A DNA stretch of 64,000 bases from Ziziphus jujuba (taxonomy: Eukaryota; Streptophyta; Magnoliopsida; Rosales; Rhamnaceae), in the NCBI RefSeq assembly GCF_031755915.1, contig NC_083384.1:26640001-26704000 (forward strand), given 5' to 3'. A model generated the notes under the pieces. The model worked only from the letters and a program-made list of their open reading frames with translations, ran no database searches and was not told the DNA's origin. Of this stretch, positions 1-12,276 are shown one piece after another; position 1 is the stretch's first letter, and every line of letters begins with the position of its first letter. The position numbers were made by a program, and so were the translations under genes.

Positions 1-169
1 CACAGATTCTCGTCCGCCCACACCACCCACTTAGTGCTGCACATGTCCATTACACTTCAATATCGTGTTAAAAATATGCCAATGCATAACATAGAAAGAA
101 AGGTAAAACAACATCACATTAACAACAAAATAAAAACAATAACAATGTTTTAATGATACTGGTATTAAT

Positions 170-312
170 GTAACTTGCCCGAGGGCTACCACATAACCAC
201 ACCTGCCCAAGGGCTATCTCACCTACCCAAAGGCTACCACTTGTCCGAGAACTATTATACTTGCCCGATGGCTATCTTTCTTGCCCATAGGCTGTTATAC
301 TTATCCAAAGGT
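170..312. repeat. Degenerate short tandem repeat (CTTGCCCGAGGGCTA-like units)
   Basis: About seven imperfect copies of a roughly 20-25 base unit resembling CTTGCCCGAGGGCTACCAC follow one another. Variants include CCTGCCCAAGGGCTATC, CTTGCCCGATGGCTATC and CTTGCCCATAGGCTGTT. The array is seen only in this element and is absent from the two solo LTRs of the same family. Confidence 0.7.
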
Positions 313-1920
313 ATCATATGGTAGTAATATTAATATAATAACATCGATTAAGAATATTGGTAAGAAATTAAATCACAATTAGATAACATAACATAAGTAC
401 ATAAAAATCATATCTTAAAATCCATAGCATAAAATGAAATATGCATGCTCGTAATGGAGATACGTACGATACCTTCTGACATACTACGTGATCCATGATT
501 CCAGCTGTTGCCGCACCTTACTACCAATACAAACTAGGGTGGTTGCCTATGTTGGCCATCCGATCCCCTGGACTCGTAGGCAACATGATTATGGGGCTAG
601 CTCTACATGGACCACATTTGTTCGCCGCCTCCGTATGGTGCGGTATATACAGAATAATATCAAATAATATAACATACAAATATATGTATGAACACACACA
701 CACACATATATATATATATATGTATATAAAAATATACTTGATGCACCATACTATATACCAGTGATGTCCGAAGGTACCCAGCGTCCCGAGCATCGACTGA
801 CGGGGGGGTTAAAGAGAGAAACTTGCATACGGTCGCTTCGGCGTCCTGACAGCGCCGCTGCTCAAACCGTCATCCTGGCCATGGAGGGGGACGGCTGATG
901 TGCATTACATAAAACTTGCCTGCCCTCGGTCCGATGGCAACTCACAAGAGACATTACAACTTGCGCACTTATCATAATCACATATACAGTACAGAACACC
1001 GGTACGTGTATGGGTGCATCTAAAATAAATAACCATATTTATTATTAAAATACCAAATTTTTTCCAATATTCACCGTGGGAATTATACCATTTTTTAAAA
1101 TTCACCATCCCATATCTTTCTTAATTAACACCAGCATAAATCCACCGATAATAATATACAAATAATTTTTTTTCTCCAATCATAAAATCAATTAAATAAT
1201 ATTCCAAGGGCATAATTATATAATTTGAAACCACCAAACTTAACCAATATTTTCCTCGAAATATTTAAAAGCAAATCATGCCCAAAAATAATATTAAAAT
1301 CCAAATACACTTAATTAAATGAAAACACCTTACTCATACGAAATGAATACAATTAAATCACAATAATAAAAATCAAGAATTCCTTAATAAACCAAATTTC
1401 CATTTAACATCAATAAACATAATAAAATTTAAATCATAATTTCAGAAAATTAGTTTCTTCCACAATAATTCAATTCAACACAATTTGGCATTTTCAATAT
1501 AAATAATAACTTAGTTAAATATCCAACACATAAAATTCATTCTTCAAATATTTAATTAACACAAAATATACTTAATTCAACAACCCAAAGTATAAATATG
1601 AGGCAATATATACACTAAATCAACATACTTAGCATCATAAATTTACATAGCAGTTTCTCAAATATTAAACACATATGATCTAATTAATTCTATAAAACGA
1701 ATATGTTTAAATCACATTAAAATAACACATTAAAATCAAATAACAATATCTCTTAAAATTTAAACATATATGATATACTTCAAAATTTTGAATGATATAA
1801 AATACATATGTATAAATGTCTTGATGCACACAAGTACATAGATATATATATATTCACACACACACATATATATCCACATATATATAATTAGGTATTTTCA
1901 TATAACATCACACATCTCCA

Positions 1921-1942
1921 TATATATATATATATATATATA
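1921..1942. repeat. (TA)n microsatellite
   Basis: Uninterrupted TA dinucleotides, one of several in the 1840-2170 stretch flanking a hairpin MITE. Confidence 0.9.
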
Positions 1943-1980
1943 TTCATATGTTTACCGTATATGTGTATATATACATATAT

Positions 1981-2145
1981 ACGGAAATTCTATGGTGAGG
2001 ACGGTCCGCATGAGAACCGCAGTATTAGTGACGGTTTTTCATAGTATTAACGACGGTTTCTTAGAAAATCGCCACCAATACTACGAAAAACCGTCACCAA
2101 TACTGTGGTCCGCATGAGGACCGTCCGCACCATAGACGAACTGTA
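1981..2145. mobile_element. Hairpin MITE embedded in (TA)n tracts, copy 1
   Basis: Two arms of about 60 bases (roughly 1990-2048 and 2078-2135) are near-perfect reverse complements: CTATGGTG...GACGGTCCGCATGAG on the left, CATGAGGACCGTCCGCACCATAG-type on the right. The spacer between the arms is itself partly self-complementary, so nearly the whole element can fold into one hairpin. Both sides are AT-dinucleotide tracts. A related element lies at 47390-47545 with the same terminal motif and the same (TA)n surroundings. The arrangement resembles the 'Micron' type of microsatellite-flanked MITE. No coding capacity. Confidence 0.75.
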
Positions 2146-2146
2146 C

Positions 2147-2170
2147 ATATATATATATATATATATATAT
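2147..2170. repeat. (TA)n microsatellite
   Basis: Uninterrupted AT dinucleotides directly to the right of the hairpin MITE. Confidence 0.85.
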
Positions 2171-3308
2171 CAATCTATACACATGCTAACTATAATTTTT
2201 TGTGTAATAATCCCAATCAACATAGCAAGTAAACTCACAAAATCTATAACAATCCTTTTACACCTTCTACTTAATATTATTAACATTGCCCACTCTATCT
2301 TGATAGGAAATCCGATGACCCCGTATGGCCTAAACTGCAAATTTGGAATTTTTCAATATCTTGACAATTAATTCAAATTAACCATTTCTTTAGCCTCTAA
2401 CAATCATTAAGAACCCAAATGTAATGGCAATTGGCTAAGGGCTTGTCCAATCTCTATCCAATTTCAACATAAACACAACCTAACTCCATCAATGGCAACT
2501 TCCTAATTACTCCATTATAATTCACATTCTAGCTACCAAATTGAAGCTTATGATGAGAGCATCAAGGAGATACCTTCAATTGGTCCCACCGCCGCTGGAG
2601 GTCGCCGGAATCTTGCCGTGAAGTTGCTGCCGAAACGGGTCTCTTGTCATATCTCACGAATGAGCCAGATTTGAGCCAATCCAAGCTCGGAAACGGATTC
2701 AGGGGGTCCAAATCCATGGGAAAGGACCAGTCACGCCGCCGGTAGCCGCGGGAATCCTGGTCAACAGGGAGGACGCCGGCCGCCGATGTTGGGCGCCGAT
2801 CCCCGCGCATCCGTCGGCCAACCGGCCGGAGAATCGACGGCTAAGCTTGCCTGGCCGTGGGCCGTCCCGTCGCTTGGCGCGTGTGGCCGTCCGATTGTTA
2901 CACGTTTAAAAAATAATATTAAAATAATACGGTATCTTAAAATTTTGCAGGTCTATAACTTTTTAACGGGATCCCAAATTAGGCATGCCGCTAGTCTGTG
3001 GACTCATATCAACGAGCACTTCACAACCATGTATGAGTCAAAGCTCATTTCCCCATAAATAAAAAGTCAACTCCGGCACCCTTGGGCAGTTTGGACCCCA
3101 ATCTTGTTTTACTCATATCTTTCAACCGTAGCTCCGTTTTCAACGTGCTACTAGTCTACAAACTCGTGCCAACGTGTACTTCGTAACGGTACCTCAGTCA
3201 ACCTAGAATTCCATCCGAGTAAAAAAGTCAACTTTTTACCCCTGGATCAACGGTCAACCTCGGTCAAAGTTGGAAATTTTCCGTTGTACTTTGGGACGGG
3301 GTGTTACA

Positions 3309-4500
3309 TATCCACCTATAGTGCATAGAGATCTTAAATAATCTAACCTGCTTGTTGACAAGAATTAGAGTGTGAAGGTAATTTTTAATGATTGATAGCT
3401 TTATAATTACGCAGATTAAGCTTAATATCAATTTTCTTAGGAAATTTATACTCTTCAGGTTGGAGACTTTGGCCTATCAACATTAAAGAGTGAGACCTTC
3501 TTGATGGGAAAATTTGGGAGAGGGACGGTAATAATGTTTTCCTCTTATCTCTAAGTTATAGCGTCAATGTTCATAGTAGTAATCAGCTCCTATCAATAAC
3601 ATCTTTTATGCCTTTTCCATTTCTAAATGCAGCCTCAGTGGATGGCCCCTGAAGTCCTTCATAATGAACCTTCAAATGAAAAGTAATTCCTGCAGACCAA
3701 GCTTTAGAATTTTGTCTAGGTGGTTTTACAAATTAACTCCCATTTTCAAATAGAGCTTTGAATGTGGAAGAGAATACTTGGTGAACTTTTAGTTCTCAAT
3801 ATAAAAATTTTTCCATCTTGAAATTTCCAACTCTGTGGGAAACCTCGTTTATTAATCACTATTAGGGGATTCAAAGTTTCATGCTTTTATTACTTCTTCC
3901 TTTCTGGTCACCAAATAATTTCCATTAGCAAAGCAGTACATAAAAATGTTCTTTCAATAATAATAAAAGTGAAGGCCATAATTGGTTCCTTTCCAAGTTT
4001 CATGGTTTTGCTAATCATTGCATTGTCTTCTCTTTGAACAGATCTGATGTTTTCAGCTTTGGTGTGATTCTCTAGGAACTAATGACTGAATCCATTCCAT
4101 GGAATCACTTAAATTCTTTACAGGTCTTTCTTTCTTTCTTTTGGAACCTCACATTGCATGCACCTTTTCATCCAATAACACATTGAAAGTTAACCATTTC
4201 TGTGTTCCATTTGAAAGGTTGTTGGAGTTGTAGGCTTCATGGATAGAAGATTAGACCTCCCAGAAGGCTTTGATCCCCACGTAGCATCGGCCATCTGAGA
4301 ATGTTGGCGAAGGTAGTTCTATACTTTTTAAGTTTCTAACCAACTCTTTTTTAGCCTGGAATTTGCTAGCTGTACTAAACCTGTATTCTAAGACAAGCAG
4401 TGATCCACAACAATGTCCATCTTTTGAAGACATAATCCAAAGAATGATGATACTCCAAAGAGCTGCACCATTGCCTACTCGGAAGAGCTCAGAACCTTGG
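3309..4500 (+). pseudogene. Raf/CTR1-like MAPKKK pseudogene (kinase C-terminal half)
   Basis: Exon-like blocks with GT-AG borders can be read at 3309-3377, 3459-3527, 3633-3682, 4042-4123 and 4218-about 4310. They give the motif series PPIVHRDLK, VGDFGLS, GKFGRGT, PQWMAPEVL, SDVFSFGVIL, SIPWNHLNSLQ and VGFMDRRLDLPE. This series is characteristic of plant Raf-like (PAS-containing / CTR1-type) MAPKKKs. It is broken by in-frame stops at 3339-3341 (directly after HRDLK), 3366-3368, 4073-4075 (at the conserved Trp of the ILWEL motif) and 4296-4298. The 5' part is missing because the LTR-like element ends at 3308, inside the catalytic-loop exon. A weak C-terminal remnant follows near 4430-4490. Confidence 0.85.
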
Positions 4501-5106
4501 AATTTTTTTGTGGTTTTTCACAACAAATAATGGTTGTCAATTGTAAATGCAATCAGAAATAGTCTAGAAGAAAGTTCATAGATTTTAACAAAGAATACTC
4601 ACTCAAGAGGAATATGGAAAACAAGGTGATAATGTGAAAGTGTATTCTGATTAGGACACATAATATATACCATGTACCTTGTAACTGAAGGTGGCTCAAT
4701 CATAACCATTGCAGAACAAGAAAATGTAAAAATGGCTTGGAAACCCTTTTTGCCATGATCTACACAAACTTTAGGTTTAATAATTATACCCCCCTTCCTT
4801 CTTCTTTTTTTTTTTTTTTTTGGCTTTTGGTCTTCAAAATTTCATTCTTGAATTTTACTCTTCATTTACATTGTTACAAAATTAAAAGCTTTTTGTTTTA
4901 GAAATTCCATCCGTCCTGTTTTTGGTTTATCAAAGTAGGAAGTTTGGTTGATTTTTTCATTATGTTTGCTTTTAGTGTTTTGAGAAGCTTTGGGTTTTTT
5001 TTTCTTTTTTTTTTTGTGTAAATAAAAATGTAGGAGAGGTAGAGGTTGGTATATCTATGGTATATCTATGAAATTCCAATCCCAAATGATGTCGATTTAA
5101 TGTAAA
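4501..5106. other. Intergenic, no gene seen
   Basis: AT-rich sequence with a T-run near 4805-4820 between the MAPKKK pseudogene and the first copia element. No coding, RNA or repeat signal recognised. The last five bases (GTAAA, 5102-5106) are the left target duplication of the copia element. Confidence 0.6.
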
Positions 5107-5677
5107 TGTTGTTTTTGTGACTCTAAATCCCTTTTTAAGAAGGTTGGAAGTAATTGTGAACATAAGGAGTTGATGGGATGATGTTTGTTGATGAAGTGAA
5201 GAGGAAGGAAACAAGGAAAATAGAGAAAAAAAATGGAGCAGACCCAATTAGGCCTCTTTTCTTGTATTTGATGGGTGAAATTACTGTTTTACCCCTCTTT
5301 AATAATATGTAAGCCTAGGACTTTGTGCCAAACAGTAAGAAAGGGGTTTTATCTGGTTTTAGAGAGAGAAACAGAGGGTTCTTCAAAATCTCCATCAATG
5401 GTGCCATGCTCTTGGTGATTAAGCTTGTAATATCTTCAAGTTAATGAGAATCGTCATCTCCTTGCTTGCCCGTGGACGTAGATCATCTGGACCGGACCAC
5501 GTAAAACTTTTATGTGTTTTTCTCTCTCCCTCTCCCTTTATATTTATGTGCTTGTCTTTCTCTCTCTAGATTGTTCATTGGGTTTTCTTATGGAATCATC
5601 TACTGCATCTATATTTGCTTAATTGTGAGCTAGTTGTGGATTGTGTGCTACTTGTGTGTACAAGTTATATCTGTACA
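5107..5677 (+). repeat. 5' LTR of copia element 1
   Basis: 571 bases, closely similar to 12758-13348, including the shared blocks GTGACTCTAAAT, GATGGGATGATGTTTG and CCATGCTCTTGGTGATTAAG. It is followed after three bases by the tRNA-Met type primer-binding site. Confidence 0.9.
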
Positions 5678-5680
5678 AAT

Positions 5681-5692
5681 TGGTATCAGAGC
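5681..5692 (+). other. Primer-binding site, copia element 1
   Basis: TGGTATCAGAGC is the standard plant LTR-retrotransposon complement to the 3' end of initiator tRNA-Met, placed directly after the 5' LTR. Confidence 0.9.
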
Positions 5693-5834
5693 CTAGGTTG
5701 GTGAAAATCTAGGGATTGGAGATTGGAGATTTGGGGCTTTTGTGTAGCTTGTTGTTGTTAACTTCTTGTAGTGGAATTGGAGGTTCCCTTGGTTGAAGCT
5801 AGGTTGATTATGGTGTATCTAAGCAAACTTGACC

Positions 5835-6655
5835 ATGTCTACTAAGTTTGAGATGGAGAAATTCATGGGCTCAAATGATTTTGGCCTTTGGAAGATGAAA
5901 ATGAAGGCGGTGTTAGTTAAGGAAGGGTTAGATATGGCTTTAGAAGGTGAGGAACACTTACTGGAAACCATGGATGTTAGAGAGAGAAAAGACTTATTGA
6001 AAAAGGCATATAGTTTAATAATTCTTGGTCTTGGAGACAAAGTGTTAAGAGAGGTGTCAAAGGAAACAATAGCAGCAGATGTTTGAAGAGTTTTGGAAGA
6101 AAGGTACATGGCTAAATCGGTACCAAACCGCATCAATTTGAAGCAACGACTATACGGCTTCAAAATGAAAAAGGGAAGGTCTTTGAGTGATAATCTTGAT
6201 GACTTCACTAAGTTGATTCAAGATATGGAGAGTATGCAAATCTCAATTGAGGGTGAGGATCAAGCAGTGATTTTGCTTAATTCTTTGCCTCGAAGAAATG
6301 AGCACTTTGTGGATACTCTTAAATATGGAAAAAAAAAAAGACCTTGGATGTGAAGGAAGTTATAGCGGCAATTGTCACTAAGGATGTGGAGAAAAGCTTG
6401 AGTGACAAGAGTAGTGATGGGTTGGAGCTCATGGTGAGAAGTAAAACCCCGGATCAGCCTAGTGGTAGAAATTGGCGAGGTAAAAGTCGGGGTAGATCGA
6501 AATCAAGGGACAAAATAAGATGTTTCTGTTGTAATAAATTGGGGCATTTCAAGAAGGATTATCTGGAGAGCCTTGGAAAAGGGAAGGAGAAGCAATCCAA
6601 TGGAGATGCAGTATTGCCTTGGAAGGTTATGAAAGCTCCGAAGTATTGCTTGTAA
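5835..6655 (+). pseudogene. gag of copia element 1 (degenerate)
   Basis: Starts at ATG 5835 with a typical copia gag opening (KFEMEKFMGSNDFGLWKMKM). An in-frame TGA sits at 6084-6086 where a Trp is expected. A frame change occurs near the A-run at 6331-6340. A zinc knuckle begins CFCCNKLGHFKKD near 6520-6560, but its last Cys is Tyr. The capsid-like part contains the KSVPNRINLKQRLYGFKM block typical of the family. Gag would build the particle and bind RNA; this copy cannot be translated as one protein. Confidence 0.85.
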
Positions 6656-9337
6656 CCGATCAAGACAACGGTGTTGAGTGGATACTTGAGGCGGGTTGTA
6701 CTTTCCATATTAGTACGATAAAGAGTTATTTTGATACATTTGAGGAACTAGATGGAGGACATGTTCTCATGGGAAACAATGCGGTTTGCAATACTGAGGG
6801 GATTGGTACAATAAAGTTAAAGCTTCATGATGGAGTTGTGAGAACTTTGTCGGATGTGCGGTATATTCCCGGGTTGAAGAGGAATTTGATATCTCTTGGT
6901 ACATTGGATGAGCATGGATATAGTTATAAGGCCGAGAGAGCCACTTTGAAGGTCTTGAAGGGTTTAATGGTAGCGATGAAGGCTTCTAAGAAGAATGGCT
7001 TGTATGTGCTAGATGGAAGTGTGGTTCAAGGTGAAGCTTCGATCTCGATGAATGAGAAATGAGTGACACTACACTTTGGCATAGAAGGCTAGGCCATATT
7101 AGCGAGAAATGGCTAATTGAGCTTAGTAAACAAGGGCTTTTGTGTGGGCACAAGGAGGAGAAACTTGACTTTTGTGAGCATTGTATCTATGGCAAGCAAG
7201 CTAGGGTGACGTTCAACATCGCGGTGCATCGAACTAAGAGGATCTTCGATTATGTTCATTCTGATGTATGGGGCCCCACGAGAACGAATTCAATGGGTGG
7301 TTGTAGGCATTTCATGACCTTCATTGATGATTACTTAAGGAGAGTATGAGTTTACATGTTAAAAACCAAGGATGAGGCTTCATTAAGTTCAAATTATGAA
7401 AGGTTATGGTTGAGAACCAAACCGGAAAGAAGATGAAGATGCTCCAAATGGATAATGGGCTCGAGTATTGCAATGAGCATGGAATTGTGAGACACAAGAC
7501 CTCAACAAAATGATCTTGCCAAATGTATGAATAAGACCATTTTGGAAAGAGTAAAAAGTATGCTTTCTAATGCTAAGCTACCTGCAAGGTTTTAGGCGGA
7601 GGCGGTGAATACTGCGTTGTACTTTATCAATCGGTGTCCATAAAGTGCTATTGAATTAAAGACTCCAATGGAGAAATGGTCCAAGAACGCAACGGATTTA
7701 AGTAATCTCAAGGTCTTTGGCTGCACTTCGTATGATCATGTAAACAAAGGCAAGTTACATCCAAGATCTATAAAATGCATTTTTTTTTGGGTATCTGGAG
7801 GGTGTCAAAGGCTATAAACTTTGGAATCCGGATACAAGGAAGTGTGCGATTAGTAGGGATGTGGTATTCAAGGAGAGTGAGATGCTTGGGTTGGCGAAGG
7901 ATGGAGAATCTTCTAATGGAGGTGAAGTTGACAAGGAGACATTTGATCTTGGGAATAAGGATAATCTAAGAAAGAAAGTGACTCATGAGGAGCACCATGA
8001 TACACAAGTGACTCGAGAACAAGTTGATAAGGTAATTGATTGTACAAATGAGGAGGTGGTTGATGTTGATAACCTTGATGATTACAATTTGGCTCACGAT
8101 AGAGAACGAAGACAATCCAAGGCACCGATGAGATACGGTTTTACAGATTGTATTGCATATGCACTCGAAGTTGCGGAAGAAATAGACTCGGAGCCTAACA
8201 CTTTTGAGGAAGCTCTAACTTCAAAAGATTCGGTAAGTGGAAGGCGGCCATGGATGAGGAGCCGGATACCTTGCATAGGAATCAAACTTGGAAGTTAGTA
8301 GATAAGCCTAAAGGTGAAAGGGTTGTAGGTTGCAAGTTGGTGTTCAAGAAGAAAGAAGGTGTATCCGAAGTTAAGGCATCAAGGTTCAAAGCTTGATTGG
8401 TTGCCAAGGGTTATACTTAAAAGGAGGGAGTGGATTTTAATGAAATATTCTCTCCAGTGGTGAGACACACTTCTATTTGGATCTTATCACTTGTGGTTCA
8501 CAAGGGTCTTGAGTTGTATCAATTGGACATCAAAACGGTGTTCTTGCATGGAAACCTCGAGGAAAAGATTTACATGGCTCAACCTGAAGGATATGCCAGG
8601 GGTGCCAAGGTATACTTGCTTCAAAAATCCCTTTATGGCTTGAAACAATCTCCTAGGCAATGTATAAGAAATTCGACATGTTTATGCTTAGTATTGACTT
8701 CAAGAGGAACACGTTTGATCTTTGTGTATATTACAAAGAGTTGTCGAATGGGGAGTTCATTTATCTCTTGTTGTATGTTGATGATATGTTAATTGTGTGA
8801 AAATATATGGATAAGATTGATAATTTGAAAAAGTTGATGAGTTCTAAGTTTGAGATGAAAAACCTTGGAGAAGCCAAGAAACTTTTAGGGATTGATATAT
8901 TTCGGGATAAGGAGAATCGGGAGATATTTGTCTCTCAAATGAAGTATATTGAGAAGGTCTTGGAGAGGTTCAATATGGGCAGTGCAAATCTCATGATCAC
9001 ACCTTTAGCACCCCACTTCAAATTGTCATCCAAGCAATGCCCGGAAAGTGAACAAGAGAGGGAGAGCATATGCAAGTGCCGTAGGTTGCATCATGTATTT
9101 GATGGTGTGTACTAGACTGGACATCGCTCATGCGGTTATTGTGGTGAGTAGATTTATGAGTAATCCAAGCAAACTACATTGGGAGGCTTTGCAATGGATC
9201 CTAAGGTATTTGAAGGGATCCATGGGTGTTGGCTTATTGTATCGAAAAGAGAACAATGGTAATGGTGATTGTGTTGTCGAATATTATGATGCGGACCTTG
9301 GTGGTGATCGGGAAAAGAGAAAGTCCTTGACGGGTTA
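6619..9337 (+). pseudogene. pol of copia element 1, upstream part (degenerate)
   Basis: The protease region reads WILEAGCTFHIS near 6680, so the catalytic Asp-Ser-Gly is altered to Glu-Ala-Gly. The GAG-pre-integrase/HHCC block is at about 7059-7349 (LWHRRLGHISEKW, CEHCIYGKQ). The integrase core follows with many frame breaks (7350-7770). Reverse transcriptase spans 8430-8800, with QLDIKTVFLHGNL, KSLYGLKQ and the active-site YVDDML. The RNase H start is interrupted at 9338 by the solo LTR and resumes at 12277. Multiple stops and frameshifts make it a pseudogene. Confidence 0.88.
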
Positions 9338-12276
9338 TGTCAGGACCCATCCAAAATTCCTCACCAGAACCCTAGACAAGCCCTGATCCCAGGGAAACCC
9401 TACCGGACCTTCCAATGGAAAATCCGGTAGAACCTCTCCTAAGGGTTGGACTTACCACAAATTTTCTGCACTGAAAATACACTTCTATATACATCCCCTT
9501 ATTCCTCCCACATTACTACAATTTAATTCCACATATTTGCAGCACTCCAAAAGAATAATAAGAATCAGTGCATAATTAATACATAATGTCCAAGACAGTA
9601 TACAGAGCTTCATGAAGTACTATTAAATATAGAAATTATACAACAAAGATGAAAGAAATATTACAATTGAAATAAATGAAGACAAAGATAACTTCTCGAA
9701 TTACGACAGCAACGGAGATTAGGTTCGCTCCGGAAGAACGTCTACCACTCCTTGCACCTAGGGGAACGGAATTTAAAAATATGAAATGCTAATCATCTCA
9801 GTGAGTGACATATCTACTGTACAATTTTAATATTAATAATATAACAATAAAAGGAATTTAATTAATCAATACCAAACAATTAAATAAATAAATAAATAAT
9901 AATTCATTGAAAATAATATTTTCTCTCAAAACCCTCACTATTCACTCCGTTGGAAAGGTTCCCCTTTTAAAACATTTTCGCAAAATCCGTTATTTGTATG
10001 CCCCAAAAATCAAGGAATCATTAATTTAATAAATAATAATTAAATAATCCAAATATAAATAAAATGTAATAAAATATAATAAATAAATTTAGAACACTTG
10101 GATTAAAGAAATATAACATAAGGGAAAAACTTTTAATATATCTAATTCATAAAATTTGATTTAATCAATCAAAATAAAGAATGTCAAAAAATGTAATTTA
10201 AATAATTATAATTAGATGGTAACGCAAATAAAATATATTTAATTTAAATACGAATTTAAAACTTTTAGGGTTTGAAATTTCTATCTGAAAATTTATACTT
10301 GACGCACCACACCATATACCAGTGATGCCCTCCGATACCCAGCGTCCTGAGCACCGTCTGGTGGGAGGTTAAAGAGAGAAACTTGCATACGGTCGCTTCG
10401 GCATCCCGACAACGCCGCTGCTTAAACCGTCATCCCGGCCATAGAGGGGGGCGGGTTATGTGCACTATATAAAACTTGCCTACCCTCGGTCCAGTGGCAA
10501 CTCACAGGAGACATTATAACTTGCGCGCTCATCCACATATATAGTACAAGACACCAGTACTGTATGAGTGCGTCTAAAATAAATAGCTAAATTTTATTAT
10601 AAAAAGATACGCAATCTTTTCCAAAATTCACTGTGAGAATTACACCATTTTTCGAACTCAACCTCCCACATTTTTCTTTAACATTTCCAACACAAATCCA
10701 CCGATAATAATATACAAATAATTTTCTTCCCAAATCATAAAATCAATCAAATAATGTTCCATGGGCATAATTATATAATTTGAAACCACCAAACTTAAAC
10801 CAATATTTTTCTTGAAATATTTAAAAATCAAATCATGCCTAAAAATAACATTAAAATCCAAATACAATTAATTAATGAAAACACATTGCTCATGCGTAAT
10901 AAATACAATTAAATCACAATAATAATAATCGAGACTTTCTTAATAACCCAAACTTTCATTTACCATCAATGGGTATATATATATATATATATAAAATAAT
11001 ATTTTTTCCACAATTATATTTAAATTCCACCACATGAGCATAATTCTAGATATCAAATTAACATAAAATAAATATAATTAGTCACCCCAAAATAGTTTTA
11101 AAGATGGGTCACTCACCTCAAGCACGTGTATCAATCAAGATCCTCCGCAGGATCAACTCCACTACCCACATGTGCACCAAATCGAAGCTTGAGTGACGAG
11201 GATTACGAATCCGGTCTTACTTCCCAGAGATCGGACCCGAGGTGCCCAGAATCTCATCGGAAAGCTTTCAAGATTCAACTCCTCGATTCTCTCAATCCAT
11301 TGTGATTTGAGGAAAGGGGACACCGGATTTGGGTTCAAAGGGTCGGAATTAGTGGGAAAGGAGGGGCGGTGCAGCCGGAAAGTCAATTTTCCCGGCGACC
11401 TGCCGTGGTCACCAGAACCCGTCACCGCCGGCGGCACATCTGGTGGCCACTGGCAGTGATTTTTGGTGGGAAGGTAGATCTGGTGGTGGGTAACTCAATG
11501 GGACTAGCGGTGAGGCAAACGGTAGCCAGAATAGGGAGAAATCGGGGTTTGAAGGAATCGGCACCGCCGCCGAAAACAGCCTCGATCCGGGCGCGTCGGC
11601 GGCCGGTTGGCCGTGGTTTTTGGCTGCCGGCCAGTTTTCAGGTGGTTTTCAAGGTGGGGTGGCGCGTGTGAGGAAAGGGTGGCCAGAAAATGGCTAAGTG
11701 GCGATGGCCGGTCAGTTCTCTCTCTAGCTCTCTCTCTCTCTCTCCTCCCCTTTTTCTCTCTCCTTCCGCCGGCTCGTGCGTTTTTTGCCTGAATAAAAGC
11801 CACCCGTGGGTGACACTGTTCACTCACGGGATTGGCTGAAATTGCGACACGTGGCATGTATTGTTCACTCAAGCCAGATATATTAAAATATTACGGTATT
11901 CGGAAAACTTCGCATGTCCATAACTTTTTAACCAGATGTCCAATTTAAGCGTACCGCTAGTCTATGAACTCGTATCAATGAGTATTTTACAACCATACAA
12001 AAGTCAAAACAAAATTCTACAACCATAAAAAGTTAACTCCCGGCACCTTTTGGACAGTTTGAATCTCGACTTGTTTTGCCCATAACTTTCAAACCGTAGC
12101 TCTGTTTTCGACGTGCTATGAGTCTACGAATTCGGGGCATCATGTACTTCGCTACAGTACCAAGGTCAACTAGAAATTTCAACTGAAACAAAAAGTCAAC
12201 TTTTGACCCACTCGGTCAACGGTCAACCTCGGTCAATGTGCAAGAATTCCGATGTAGTTTGAAACGGGGTGTTACA
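9338..12276 (-). mobile_element. Solo LTR (2.94 kb) inserted in copia element 1
   Basis: Begins TGTCAGGACCC and ends GGGGTGTTACA (TG...CA). It is flanked by a perfect 5 bp direct duplication GGTTA at 9333-9337 and 12277-12281. On the minus strand it starts TGTAACACCCC, typical of plant Ty3/gypsy LTRs (family assignment by inference). Removing it with one GGTTA restores the RNase H reading across SLTGYV and IFSAWG. No protein domain is visible inside, so it is a solo LTR left by LTR-LTR recombination. It is similar end to end to 28780-31532. A CT-rich run lies at about 11720-11765, and a cluster of GGTCAA/GTCAAC motifs lies near 12170-12240. Confidence 0.88.

Larger units (their letters stand above)
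1..3308 (-). mobile_element. Large LTR-like element, partial at window edge (family of the two solo LTRs)
   Basis: The right end (3297-3308, GACGGGGTGTTACA-type terminus) matches the ends of the elements at 9338-12276 and 28780-31532. The shared block begins near 735 and includes the TTAAAGAGAGAAACTTGCA stretch. It also includes the run of GTCAAC/GGTCAA motifs near 3230-3270. Read on the minus strand the terminus is TGTAACACCCC, a common start for plant Ty3/gypsy LTRs; that family assignment is inference. Positions 1-730 do not match the other two copies by eye, so this copy is either a divergent subfamily or carries extra insertions. A hairpin MITE sits inside it at about 1981-2145. No coding domain is visible. 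The left end lies outside the window. Confidence 0.65.

Noticed and set aside
11162..11872. Several overlapping open frames in the GC-rich part of the first solo LTR
   Set aside because: Open on both strands only because of GC-rich composition. Not conserved in the other LTR copies, and no motif.
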